Of a stretch of 64,000 bases of DNA, positions 1 through 12,300 are shown in pieces. Numbering within the stretch: the first letter of the stretch is position 1; each line of letters opens with the position of its first letter. The stretch is from positions 23,592,118 to 23,656,117 of the forward strand of contig NC_083639.1 of the NCBI RefSeq assembly GCF_963576545.1. The letters run 5' to 3'. This DNA is from Limanda limanda (taxonomy: Eukaryota > Chordata > Actinopteri > Pleuronectiformes > Pleuronectidae). A program made the position numbers and the translations under genes. The notes under the pieces were generated by a model, which did no database searches, was not told where the DNA came from, and saw only the letters and a program-made list of their open reading frames with translations.

Positions 1-152
1 GTTCGGCCTGTATCATTGATTACATGGCAAAACCCCCTGATGACGCTAAGACGCAAAGGGAATTTATGAAAATCCTTTTCTCCATACTTATCACATCAAA
101 GTAATTCTTATCTCATCAGTACATGTAACTTGACCCCTTTCCCGGAGTTTCT

Positions 153-785
153 GTGCCTTATCCCCCGCAGATGCAGGGCCACAGCTGTGGCCGCAGCATG
201 GATTATGATTGTGGATCGCGCGTCAGAGGTCGCAATGGTGGATCCAGTTTGGTGGATTCTGTATCGTGCCAGCTGATCGTAGTGGTAATGGAGGATCCTT
301 TGTCGCATTGGTTGCGGATGGTGGTGGACCATGACCGAGGCGGCGGCTGATTATGGATCCTAACTGGCGGAAGTGGACAATGACTGTGGGCTATAGTGGA
401 TCAGGTCTTGATGCTGGATCGTGATCTTGCTGGCTGCTGACCAGAGACTATGATTGCAGCAGGACTACTTGACACATAGTATTGAAGTTATCCTTCAAAA
501 ATGTTTACCCTCATCGATGCTGCTGAAAAACTTTAATCCCGATGATGTTTTCCTACACTTGACATCTATTGCACTTCTGTCCGTCCTGGGAGAGGGATCC
601 CTCACATGTGTCTCTCTGAGGTTTCTATGTATTTTTACCTGTTAAAAGGGTTTTTAGTAGTTTTTCCTTACTCTTGTTGAGGGTTAAGGACAGAGGATGT
701 CACACCATGTTAAAGCCCTATGAGAAGAATTGTTATTTGTGAATGTGGGCTATACAAATAAAATTTGATTGATTGATTGATTGAT
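153..785 (+). repeat. LINE-like 3' region with (TGAT)n tail
   Basis: The last ~230 bases (from about 555) match a 3' module I recognise as very common in teleost genomes: a 'cacttctgtccgtcctggga' stretch, a 'gggttaaggacagaggatgt' stretch, then 'gggctatacaaataaaat' running into a GATT microsatellite at 765-785. Such an A-rich signal plus simple-repeat tail is typical of non-LTR retrotransposons of the L2/CR1 type, so the copy is on the plus strand and truncated at its 5' end. The upstream part (about 195-440) is unusually rich in GGATC/GATCC words. No reverse transcriptase frame remains. The assignment to the L2 group is from memory of similar tails; the repeat nature is more certain than the family. 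Confidence 0.65.
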
Positions 786-2280
786 AAAGAAGTGCAGCGG
801 CTTGATGGTGTTTTCCTTATGCTGTGCTCAATACATCCCACTGTCTGTGAAATAAACCATAGTTTCTTCATCAGTAAACGCTGTCAAAAGGATGTTATGT
901 ATTTAAAAACGTGACAAAGCAAAACATTACATGTGTGCAACTAGTAGCAATGCCTGACTATGAGACATGTCCTCTTGTGACAAATGGGGGTCCCAGGGAA
1001 AAACCAAGGAAACCAAAAAATATTTAAAAATAATAATATAAATATTCCTCTAGTTGCCTGTAGTTGCACATTTCAGTGCTTATAATCATAATTAATGCTA
1101 TTTCCTTTGTGGATATGTGTATTAAATGGGTGGGGTGTCATGGCTTTTTACCCTGCTGAGGATGTTACATTTTAACCCCTGTGTGTTTGTTTGTTTGTAA
1201 GCAAAATTACACAAAAAAAAACAGAATAGATTACCACAGAACTCGGTGGAGGGATAGAGTCAACCAATGGGTGAGGGAAGAACCCTATTTAAATATGTGA
1301 GGGTCTGGATCAGGGGTTGATCCAGAATTAGTTATTTTTTCACTTTCATTAACATTTTAATGGAGTACTGCTCTATCTGATTTTTAGCTTTGAGGATTCA
1401 GCACCCTTCAATACGAACTGGGTTTGAGTAGCTCCACACTGCGCGGGAAGAAACCCCAACACACATGTATCTTAATTTGGGAACAAATTTAAATTTTAGT
1501 CGATACAAAATATCAGTACCACTCTGCTGCCATTTTTTATAATTAAGGATCTAGACCTGGAGTTGCTTAGCTCAGCATAAAGAGTGAATCAGCTTGCCAG
1601 GCTGTGTCCAAACATCCTCTGCACTTCACCAAATAACATTGTATATCATGCTTGTTGAATCTGTACACAAATGCAGTTTTCTGCCGCTCTTGCTGTGTCC
1701 ACTCAGGATTTCAGCCCCATCTTGGAACCTTGCTACCATTCTGCCACAACAGAAGGACAAACACTTATACTGGGCAAACAGACCTGGCTTGCAGTTGGCA
1801 AACTATTTCAGCACATAGGTTTTGAAGGGGGCTGTAGTATGGACTCTGTGAAGGCCAATGCCTTTTCCAAGCCAAACTTAGAAAACCCTTTATAAATGGA
1901 CCTGACTCTGTTCCATGTTGAAGGAGATACCAAACAAAAACATGGGAGCACACTTTTGTGTGAAATATCTGCAAAGTCTAAAATACAAGACCATGATTGG
2001 AAGTAAGAGGCACAGACAATTGTATAAAGATAGAATGAGAGTGCTGCCGCCATAAACAGCTGTTTCTATGTCACTCCTCCTTTGACAGAGGGAAGGAGAA
2101 AGAGGGAAGTTATACATACGGCATCAAATAATAATTTTAACCAAAAACTTAAATTTAGCATGCTGGAGTGTAGGGTCTGGTGATAATCTGAATATGCTTG
2201 TTCCACGTGAGATGTATTATAGGATTATTTCACAACCATCGAGTAAAAATTGTCGCGGAACTGTTTTTAGCCGTCAGCAT
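786..2280. other. Gene-free AT-rich stretch
   Basis: I see no coding region, RNA gene or recognisable mobile element here. The open frames at 1594-2117 overlap on both strands, have no splice context and no recognisable motif, and are best read as chance. Confidence 0.5.
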
Positions 2281-2599
2281 GAAATTCTCTTCGGAGTTTC
2301 GCTTCTTTCCTCACCTGCCCCTCTCACAGCAGACAGCTCACTCCCCCCTGCCCATCCAGGAAACTGTCCTGCGCGCATGCATATTTTTGTATCAGGAGAG
2401 GAGGGAAGAGAGCATGGAGAGAGGGAAAGAGAAGAAGTGGAAACAATCAGAGTTTCCTCTACGGTACACAGCTGCTCAGTGATCAGAGCAGAAGCTACAG
2501 TTGGTTTGTACCGAGCTGGAGTTTCTGTGTAATCCTCCTGCTGACAAGCTCTCATTTTAACTAATAAACACTCAACGGTTAAAAGGACCTGATCAGCAC

Positions 2600-2648
2600 A
2601 TGAAGTTTACTCAGGTTCTGTTTGAATCGCTCCCTCTCCTCCTGTTAT
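2600..2648 (+). CDS. Possible orphan signal-peptide exon
   Basis: An ATG at 2600 opens sixteen codons reading MKFTQVLFESLPLLLL, a short basic start followed by a leucine-rich core as in a secretory signal peptide. It runs into a consensus splice donor (GTGAGT at 2649), leaving phase 1, which is the usual arrangement for the leader exon of immunoglobulin-superfamily and other secreted or receptor genes. Upstream 2280-2599 is GC-richer than its surroundings and could be promoter and 5' UTR. No immunoglobulin-like or other domain exon is visible in the following several kilobases, so if this is a leader exon it is either a relic of a duplicated gene or its next exon lies very far away. It could also be chance. 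Confidence 0.3.
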
Positions 2649-4094
2649 GTGAGTGTTTTTGTTCAGTGAGGTTTTCACAGACACAGCCTGGACTTCTGTC
2701 TCTGTGGTTTTCACACAATGCTATTAATAATGCTTAATTTACCATTTTTAAAATGATCTGTTGTTACAAACATGATAAAACAGAAAAAGTGCAATAATAT
2801 GGTTTTGAAATATATTTCTTGAGGATTCTTGTTGAATGCACTTTTTTGTTGCTTTGAGCTCTGTTTTTGTATAGGGTCTTTAATAGGCCACAGTAGGAAG
2901 TCGGTGAAATATGTGAATCAAAGGGTTGAATTTAACATTTGTACAGTGATTTAGAGATTGATCATATGTGTTGACATGAAAACAAAAATCATTTTTGCAA
3001 TATATGATTCTCATCAGTACCTTATCTACATCAGTGTATATTACCCGACAGCACAACTTAAATATGTAGAGAAATCTTTCACCTAGTTTAAATCCTCTTC
3101 TGTACAAGCTGAAGAAATTGTTGCATTGGGATAATCTAAATCTGATCAGCATCTGAGGAAGGCTGTGAAATGCCATGATTTACCAGATATATGCAAGAGT
3201 TCCATGCTTCGTTCATTCTGTGCCCTTGAAACTATTCATCTAACATAAGTTCATATTTATGTACATAATATTTCATCTTGCAGACTTTTGGAAGACTTGG
3301 TCGATATTTCAAAGGCAGTGTACCTACATAAAGAGAAGTAAGAGAAATAAAGAAAAGGTGTGAGGTGTGATTTTCAATGTTGAATTAATGAAAGAGATGG
3401 ACTGAGATGACTTTGCTGCTTCACATTAGCTGCGGTATAACCTTTCATTACTGCGCTTCCTGTCCACCCAACAGTTTGTTCAGTGGTGTCAGATAAATGA
3501 GGGCTCCACTCAGTGATTGCCCATCAAACAAGGAGAAGTCAGGTCAGGTCATTATCCTGGGTACAGAGGAGCTCATACCTCACTTTCCCAGCGAGGGTGG
3601 GCTACACAATGATGAATGGAGCCATTTTTTCAGAGGTGTTATCCATTAAAGTGTAAAGCAGACAGATAACAGGCTGTCACTGTGGCCATGAGCATGAAGA
3701 TCCACTGACCATATACGGCACAATCTAAAGACCTAACCCCTGTTGCTGCTGCCTTAATAGCACTTGCACATTGGATGATAAATCAAAGCCAAATAAAGAT
3801 GACAAGAAACTCCACTGAATATGATCAGTCAGTTGAAGAAGAGCCATCGATAAAGATCTAATGAAGAATGCTGTCACACAGTATCAGGGGCTGGTAGACT
3901 GGTGGGGGATTGAAACATTACATTTCATTGCTGGGACAGTGTCGGTGGATTGCTGAGACGTGTGGACACAAAAAATAGAATGGATGGACAGCAGGGATAG
4001 AGGGAATCGATCGCGAAGGTAAAGGGTGAAATGAAACATTATCATCAGGAAGCAAAATAAGTGAGTCATTTTCGCTCTTTGCCCTGACGGCTGT
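2649..4094. other. Gene-free stretch
   Basis: Only stop-rich AT-rich sequence is seen. No Ig-like exon follows the candidate leader exon at 2600-2648, and no repeat family was recognised. Confidence 0.5.
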
Positions 4095-4200
4095 GCTGGC
4101 AGCGTGTGAATGGTGTACGATAGAAAGGTGTATGAATGGGTGAATGTGATTTGTAATGTAAGAAAAAAATAGAAGAGCACTAGATAAATGAAGTCCATTT
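4095..4200 (+). repeat. SINE 3' tail remnant
   Basis: The order 'gtgtatgaatgggtgaatgt', then a degraded core, then 'agcactagataaatgaag' matches the 3' end of the tRNA-derived SINE seen better at 47103-47340 (there 'gaatgggtgaatgt' and 'gtgctatataaat'). The tRNA-like head is absent, so this is an old truncated copy. Confidence 0.5.
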
Positions 4201-7200
4201 CTGTTCTGTTGATAACCAGGAACCAATCTCACTGGACACCTTGCGTGCCATTGATTTTGATAAAGGCAACAACATTTTTTATTTAAACTAGAGAAAGTTC
4301 ATGCTTATTCATACTTCAACATTAACATTAGAGAGATTTTTGTCCAAATATGTTGGCTTTTATTCCAATTTGGAGAAAACAACATAAAGAAGTGTAAATG
4401 TATGCATGTTTCCAACCACCTATGTTTTGTGATTAAAGAAAATAGAGATAGGGTAAAATCACATGACTTAAATGTCCCTCAGCGTTCGTCTCACCATCTT
4501 ACATGAGCAGGTTTTTTCCTCTCTCTTGGAGATAAATGTTGAGAGACATGTGATTTCAGTACATCGTCATAGGTTTGCTGAATCTGTATCTATCAAACAA
4601 AGTCACCAGACATTTGACTTCTTCCATGTGTAAACATTTCTTTCTCTGTGAACAGATTAAAAAAAAAGGTTGACTTGAATTTTCCACTCATGTAAAATCT
4701 TCACGTACACATTAACACGGTTTCTGTTTGTGGGTCAACTGCCACCTTTGCAATTCATTGGTATGCTCATGTCGCGCTTGGGTCATCAAGCATGCTCTGG
4801 TGGACTCCCACTAAATGTCAAGTATCCATGGGTTAACTTTAACCTGACTGTAGTGAAGCGAACCAAATATTGACTAGGATTGATCGGTTCAATAGAAACG
4901 ACCGGGGAAAAAAAGGTGAGGCTGAAAATAACCATAATTATATTTTATGCTGTGCCTGGGTGTATATGAAAGCAAGACAAAGGAAACACTAACAGATGGA
5001 TGACACAAGTCGACCTGAGTAGCAACACTCCTATTATCAAGGGGCCCAAACTGAATGCTTTCGGCAATTACTCTGTCCTAGATATGATACTGTTTATCTG
5101 ATTGCCAGACAGATTCATTAATTTCCCCTACAATGGGCACAGGGAAGCACAAAATGCAGGTCACTGCTGTGATTAAATTCTGAAGCCTATATGGGTCAAA
5201 TCTGACCCACAGCCGCACTGCTGACATGGAAATAAGAAACATCAAGAGAATTAAAGGTTATTAGAGAGAAGATGTTAGTAGAAGGTCTGGTTTCTGTGTC
5301 TAATACTCATCATACCTAAGACTTTACTGGTGACAAGTACATAACAGGAGTTACCAAGATGTTTTTCACCCATAATAAATTCAAACAAAGCTTAATAAAA
5401 CCTGGCAGGTTGTTAAACCAACTTCAGCGTGAAATAAAAGCTTCTAGAATTGGCCCAGTTAACAACGGTTCCTCCATTAATTTATTTATATTCTGCAAGC
5501 ACAGCTTGTGGTGAGGTCTATGCAGGTGAGAAAGACCATAGAGCTCAGTTGTGGTTGGGAACACTGGCATTGTCATGTCACATCATGTCTATACTTTCAG
5601 TGCCTCACTGTTTTACCAGTGGAAGTACAGCATCATGGTCAAAGCTAAACTGTGTATATTGCTATGTTCACACAAAACCCGCTGGAGCTCCTAGAGGAGA
5701 CAGTGCAATCCCCTGAGCTTTGTTCAACTTTATCTGAATTGCTTGTGCAAGTAGACACAAATTACTCTGTGATCACACTCAAGTTAAGCAACAGAAGAAT
5801 TTGCATTACGGCCGGTACAGCTTAAGTAGAAGAATTTATGAAGTCGGCTCGTTGACTCAATAATGTAATTTACTAAATAAATGTTAGTTTTTTTAGGCCA
5901 GAGCAAATGTATTATTGTTTAGGATTCACACTTTAAATTAAGTTTTACTTAGTCCTTAACATAATTTGGTCTTAAAGGTTTGACTTCACCACCTTTCGCT
6001 TATTATACCCAAAGCTTAGCTTCTGTAATGACAATGGTACTGTGGGTTAACTGATGGAGTACACTGAAAAACGTTTTAATTAACCATCCATCACGTGGTT
6101 TCTGCAGTATCTTATTTAAGGACAATAGCAAGAGTGTTTGTTGTACAAGTGTCTGAGTCTTTTAAATTAAACACTGAGAGAAAGAAAACATTAGACAACA
6201 ACTTTCCTGCAGATTATAGACGTGAAAAACATCTCTATGATGATAACTAATTACATATCATGTACATTTGATACATCTGATCTATTTTAGCGAAAGCCCC
6301 AAAAGAATGACCCCAGTAAAAGCAATCATAATTAAATTATAATTCTCAGAACTAAAACTCAGTTAAAGCTTAATTACCTTGAGTCCAATATGATTGTTTT
6401 TTTATAACTTAACTTATGTGTGGTGACAAACTTTATCATGGACATAGATTATTCCAGTTCAACACTAATCTATGTGAGCATGTTAAGGACCAGGTAAATG
6501 TGTTTATGTTAACATGCCTCCTGATGCTTGGGGGACATGGACCGTCTCTATGAATTCTGACACTCTTCCTACAAGTCCAGGTAGTTCTTCACCAGGTGGA
6601 GCCATGAAACATTAAGCACCACCCAGAGCTTCCATGACTTTATTCATGCAGATAATCTTGTTTGTAAATTGAGCGTGCAATCTCTTTTGTTTCATTGAGG
6701 TTGTTTTTTGCACCTAGATTTTCCAATGCATCACCCTGTTTGTTTTTAACTACACATAAGATCAAGTACCCTACTTTTCAACTTTGCATTTAACATTTAG
6801 TAATAGAACATAGGATGTACTCAGCCTTGTTGCATGCTGTCTGTAATCAGGAAATTAAAATGTGCTCCACTATCACAGGCATGGCACAAATGTAATTGTC
6901 TCCCTACTGCTCCCAGATGAGGCTGAGTGAAGAGCAGTGGAAGGGGCATGGGCGCTCCACGACCATTCTCCACTGATTAATCCGCCTGTTTGAAATTGCC
7001 TTCAGTCCACAACAAGAGCAGGATGAATCCACGGCGTGCGTGAAGCTAACAAGTGAAGAGGACCAGCGGGGCTCTCACTACACAAAGCCGCGTGGTTATT
7101 AGAGGCCAGATCATGTCCATCAGTACTCCCGTGCCCTTGAGATAAGTTGAGTTGAAATGTCACGCTGATAAAGGCAGTAACAAGCTTAAGAGGAGGCAAT

Positions 7201-8414
7201 GGGCTTAAGTGGCATCTGCATCTGAAAAGACTGTCATTTTGATTAAAAGTGTCCTTTAAATATTCATGGGAGTACCAGACACTTGATCGGCATTTCACTG
7301 TCTGAATGGACTTGTGTTCCAGTGGTGAAAACAGGAGCTGTGCATAGAAAAACAGAAGCTGCTTTCTGGAATAATAAAACTCTGTTATGTTTGTCAGTCT
7401 ATAACCATGAAGGTACCCGTTTTGTTGATACAAAGAATGACTGTGACTGGATGCACCATAACACATGTTTACGAAAATTGCAAAATCACATGAAACACAG
7501 CATTCTCATAGATTTGAACAGCCCATTAGATTCGAACACACAGGACTGTTAAGGATATGAGCTCATGGTGTAGAGGACATGGAGCAAGGATATTTTCAGC
7601 GCACCTTTGCTAGTTTAACTGCTGTCACCTTTCCCTCAAGCTTAAGGACTATCATACAGAAGCTACGCAATTTGGTTATAGTAATCAACCGATTGTAGTG
7701 ATTAATTCGGCTTGGACAAAAGGGACCACTATAAGCCGTTTCTACTGTAGCAAGATCAGAACATTTCCTCATTGCAAATGTAAACTAAACATTGCACCAT
7801 AGTTACCAATTCATTCATAATTTACCAAAAACAGTTAAAAAAATTGTAAAAATGTCCTAAATACATGATGTACCGCATCTCTACCCAGATCATAAAGGGA
7901 AAGCTAGTTTTAGTCATTATAATGGATAAACCTCTTTAGCAGTGTAGTCATGGGCTTTGTGAGTGTGCTGTGATTTGCTGTAGGCAGTGTAACAATGCCC
8001 GGCAGGAAGAGCTGTCTTTCACTCCATTGCTTTTGCAACCTCTCTGGAGTCCAAGGTCATATATCTTATTTTGCTCACTGCTGAATAACGTCCCATCCCT
8101 ACACCCCCATTGGTAAAAAGAGAAAAGTTAGGAGAAGATAAAGGTAAGGGTGTCTTTTTTTCACTCCATCTTAAATCACTTTTAGTCTGAAAACTCTGCT
8201 TCTGATTGATTTACCAACTGAAGGTGTTTTAAATTTTCTTTTTTCAAAGTTTTACATGCAGCTGTGAGTTTTCAGAGAACTATTTGCTATCTTCTTTGTT
8301 GTTTTAACATTTTACAAGGAAACATAAGAAGAGTCTGTTCATCTTCCTAAGATTCTGTTCTTTTAATCAACACGTCTGTAGACACAATGGTATTTGTGAC
8401 GTTCACCTCTCACA
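4201..8414. other. Gene-free stretch
   Basis: No exon, RNA gene or clear repeat was recognised. The segment about 6900-7270 is less AT-rich and of more even composition than its neighbours, and could be a conserved non-coding element; the 154-codon minus-strand frame at 7002-7466 has no recognisable motif and is probably chance. Confidence 0.45.
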
Positions 8415-8440
8415 TCACTAAGGATGTGTATCCTTAGTGA
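8415..8440. repeat. Perfect 11-bp inverted repeat with 4-base loop
   Basis: TCACTAAGGAT (8415-8425) is followed by the loop GTGT and its exact reverse complement ATCCTTAGTGA (8430-8440). It would form a compact cruciform or RNA hairpin. No transposon ends or gene were recognised around it. Confidence 0.85.
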
Positions 8441-8557
8441 CCTTTTGGATTAGTCATTCGATTGCAGGGCACACAGCATCTCAAATTGTTGGGGCATGAT
8501 GAAGAATGGATTAAAGAGCAAATACATAAAATGTCTCTACTGCTCTCTGTGTCTGAC

Positions 8558-8560
<3 letters not shown>

Positions 8561-8650
<90 letters not shown>
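8561..8650. repeat. (CA)n microsatellite
   Basis: A nearly pure run of about 40 CA dinucleotides follows two CATA units. The long Cys-Val frames on the minus strand and Thr-His frames on the plus strand are translations of this repeat and not genes. Confidence 0.98.
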
Positions 8651-8651
<1 letters not shown>

Positions 8652-10879
8652 TAACATGACTCTCCCATGAATATAATCTTTATGGTAGTATCCAACAACA
8701 CTGAGGCTGTATATGATATCCAAGAAGAGGAGGGTTCATTATTTCCAGATACCGTCACAAAATGCCCTCATCAGTGTCCAAATAAACCCTCTGAAAATGT
8801 TTTCTATGGTTTTTGTTCATCTCCATTTGTGAGGCTAACACATACTGTTTGTCCCTTACAAATTGCCTGTGAAGTCTGACTTTGTGAAGGCAGCACCCAT
8901 CATCTGTTCATCCACAGATCATATTCAACTATAGTGTTTAGCTACTTTTGGATTTAGTCTCAGTCGTTAAAACTCTGGAGGATAATGGGCAGTTTTAATT
9001 AACGCACCACATTCTCCGAGGAGCTATTTCTACTTTGGACACTGTTGCTTTGGACATTAATGCTCGCAGATAAATAATCCTGAGATTCATACCCACTCTG
9101 TATTTGCTTTTTATAAATACAACTAGATTTTTACAGACGGCCTATATTTCTCAATCAAATATGAGTATACTAGAAGCTTTAGGCTACAAAAAAGCACAAA
9201 CTCACCAAAACCTGATCTTTTGTAAGAATCCATTAAGTGTGGTTTGCATGGCAGAACTCTTGAACACTTTCGAACACACAGGGTTTAGATGGAATTTGCC
9301 CACTTTATGTCCACATACTAAAACAATGAGAATGGACAGCTGCAGCCATGAAAGTGGGATTTGTGGATTTGAAAAGGCCCATGGTGCTCTGAAAAATGAA
9401 AAGCTAACCACCATCAGTGAGAACCCAACAAGACACACTGAAACAGAACACTTCACATTGCCTCTATTGCAAGCACTGGCAAGCTCAGGGATTCAAAGCA
9501 GTTAAAGTGAGAAAAGCAAAGACAGAAAGAGAAAAAAAGGAAGATGCAAACAAGGCTTACTAAGCGAAGATGCTGCACTGTGACAGCTCGATTTGGGCAA
9601 GGTGACACTGTAAAGAAAATTGAATGTGCCATCTGGTAGATCATAGGGAGACAGTGATACCAATAGAGAGGAAGAGGGAGACAGAGGAAGACACAGGGAC
9701 ACGGAGCAAACACAAAGACAGATAGCGACAACAGTTTGAAGCTGCTGACGCTGTTCTCTATCATAGAGCTGTTGTCAGGCTGCTGGATCGTCTGAGCAGT
9801 GCCGGCCTCTCGCTCTGCTCCAATATATCTAAATAAAATGACAATGCAACTGCACTCCCGAGCCCCATCCCTTCTCTTTACAGCGATAAACAGCCTATTG
9901 ACTGTGGCTTCACTGTCATGCACTATCTGCATCTGATAAAGAGCTAGACTTCCTCGCCCTGCAGTAGGGCAGGGCGTAATAAATAGCATTAACCGTTCTT
10001 ACTGTGAGAAACTTTATTCTTAACTTCCTTCCTTTATTGCTTAAAGCGAGAAATTATATAGAAAACACTTTAGATAAAAAAAGTGTATGGTGACTTTAAG
10101 TTAAAAACCTTACTGTTTCTGCAACAACTTGTCCAACCTGAATGTCCATACAGGTCATCTCTCTGTCGCCTCTGATACATCCATTTCATAATAATGAAGC
10201 TAAATCATTCGGATTGCCCCCTGATGGCTGGCTGAAGTCCCCCAATCCCTCCATGTAAGCAGATGGGACATGGTCTAAAAAAAATGGTTTAATTAGTTAT
10301 TTGATTATGTTAATACAGGGTGAAATGCATGATTGCAATCTATATTAGTATTATCACCCCTATGGCAAGAGGAGGTAAGTCACAAACATACTGTTTGACA
10401 ATCTTTTTTAATGTCATTGTTTTAGGGGACTGTGCTATGGTAAATGCTAAGGTAAAGGAGCTGTGAACATCCAAAAGCAAATGAGACTGTAAGTGGGTGG
10501 CTGCATTCCCTATCTTTTACACAGTGTAGAGAAAAAAGGTCTTCACCTGCTCTATTGCCTTTTAAATGGTCTTCATGAACAAATAAAAGCATTAAATCTG
10601 GGCTATAAAACACTTAACAGCGGTATAAGGGATAAGGGGAACAAACACTGGGTGATTATTCACTGCAAAGGAAGGACATCTGAGAGAAAAATGTTCTTTT
10701 GGCACATGTGACATAGAAAATAAAAATGGGGATGGTGCCTACTGCTCTCACAATAACCCTTATGATCACATGCAAATTAAAAACAAACCTATTTATATTT
10801 TGCTGCTGGGACTCTGCTGCGCAACTGCACATTTCATTTCTCCCCGCAGGCACGATGAGGGAGTATAGTGAGGTTCTTT
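8651..10879. other. Gene-free stretch with purine-rich segment
   Basis: About 9500-9730 is purine-rich on the plus strand (runs of GAGGAAG and AGAAAG type). The long frames here (133 codons at 9104-9505 plus, 178 codons at 9453-9989 minus) have no recognisable motif; the minus-strand one is Ser/Leu/Phe/Cys-rich because it reads the purine tract in complement. I call no gene. Confidence 0.5.
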
Positions 10880-11220
10880 TTATTAGATGTGGTTATTAGA
10901 ATATTCATATAAAATTCACCAGCCATTGATATTCATTTGCGACAGTCTCTGTTGTTACAAATTCAAAATGTCACAGTGAAATTTAAAACAGCCTGAAAGG
11001 CATGTTCATTATTTTCCTATTGAAGTGCTGTGGTTCATTGGTTTGGAGATTCTGGCTCCTGGGGGCTGTAGAGCCCGCTGATATTTGGTGAAACTCATCT
11101 CTCAGATGTTTAATTAAAGTTATTAGGAGCCACAGGTGAATCAGTTCATTAGCAGTGAATTGTGTTTTCATATTCCTTCTGTAATGTGCAGGAGTCTCAC
11201 TCCTGATTAACAATGCCAGT
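10880..11220. other. Candidate conserved non-coding element
   Basis: This stretch is non-repetitive and contains several ATTA/TAAT homeodomain-type cores and 'attcatttgc'-like octamer words, without a usable reading frame or splice context. Such composition is often seen in vertebrate developmental enhancers. This is inference from appearance only. Confidence 0.25.
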
Positions 11221-11701
11221 TGTGCAGTACTTGTTTGGATCTATCTCCTGTTGCTATTTTTATTTACAACACGTATTTATTGTACATTTGAAGTTAAAGC
11301 ATAGCAAGTGATTGACTAGAGGGCCATCAGCTAGGTACAGAAGTGAGTATGCCCCACAACCTTTTAAATGTCAATCAATGAGATGCTTATTTAATTAACA
11401 TGAACAGAAGGTGGGGCTTAATGATCACACACACTTAACTAAACAAGCAATAAACGCCTTGGGCCTCTGCTTTAACAGTGTATGTCGCTTGACACCATGC
11501 AGCATGTCCACATCCACTTTGTTGGGATGTTGGCTGTTAAGCGATTAAAAACAACTAATTAACTACATATTCTGTAATTAATGAATCCAAATGAAACACA
11601 TATATCAGTTTTTTGTTGTGAAAAGCATTCAAACATATGTTGATGGGTCCCTGAATGAGTTGACTCATTCATGCTGATGCCAGGCTCTGCTTTATGGAGG
11701 C

Positions 11702-12300
11702 TCAGAGCCCTGATGAGGTCAATTTTGAGTCTGAGGCCAACATCTGGAGGCTCCTCCTCGTCTTTGCTGGCTCCTCTGAGTGTATTAGGGTAGTTCTACT
11801 TGGTTCTCTCTGCAGCAGTGCCTCAAGGCTGCTCCACACCTCTTCTCTCTCTCCTCTCGGTAGATACATTAAGTCTGCTTCTGCAGTTTGTTCCACTCAT
11901 ATGCATTCTACATGGTTAGCTTGTGCTTCAGTCAGCATAGCCTTGACAGCCTCCTGGATCTTCAGCAGACGAGAAGGCACAGCGATGAGTTCCATCTTGT
12001 GGAAAAATCCTGTATCAATTGCTCTGCCTTCTGCCCAGGTTATTTTTGCTGCTGGGAGCTCCTCTGTATTGGCAGGGCTGTTTTTAAAAACTTTGGCATA
12101 TCTTCACACAACCTGCTGTCCTATCAGGGATGCTTCTTTGTAACACGTGAGCCAATCAAGGCATGTGCTAGAAGGGAAGCCTTTTCACGGCAGCTACCAT
12201 GTTTCGCCTGCTGTCTGTGCCGAGTGTAGTGATTGTTTGCTGAACTCCCCATGCCTCTGCAACAGACAAAAACTGTTCAGGGTAGTGCCTGGTGACACGT
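11702..12300 (-). pseudogene. hAT transposase pseudogene (ZBED1-like type)
   Basis: Reading the minus strand from 12300 downward, one frame gives a segment with GTDSRRNMVAAV (12186-12221), matching the 'TDNxxNMVAA' block of ZBED/hAT transposases, followed by a degraded HMP-LAH-LQRS region (the place of the conserved cysteine and histidine). A second frame gives QDFSTRWNSS (11983-12012), matching the hAT 'D-x-x-TRWNS' block. A third frame ends at 11702 with an E-W-SLEALLQ-like stretch. The blocks are in the right order and spacing, but two in-frame stops follow the first block and at least two frameshifts separate them, so the gene is dead. The BED zinc finger and C-terminal dimerisation domain were not found, nor were terminal inverted repeats. 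Confidence 0.7.

Noticed and set aside
8434..8723. Cys-Val and Thr-His repeat proteins on both strands
   Set aside because: They are translations of the CA microsatellite in different frames.
9453..9989. 178-codon minus-strand frame
   Set aside because: It reads a purine-rich tract in complement, has biased Ser/Leu/Phe/Cys content and no splice or domain signal.
11694..12143. 149-codon plus-strand frame
   Set aside because: It is the antisense shadow of the minus-strand hAT transposase relic.
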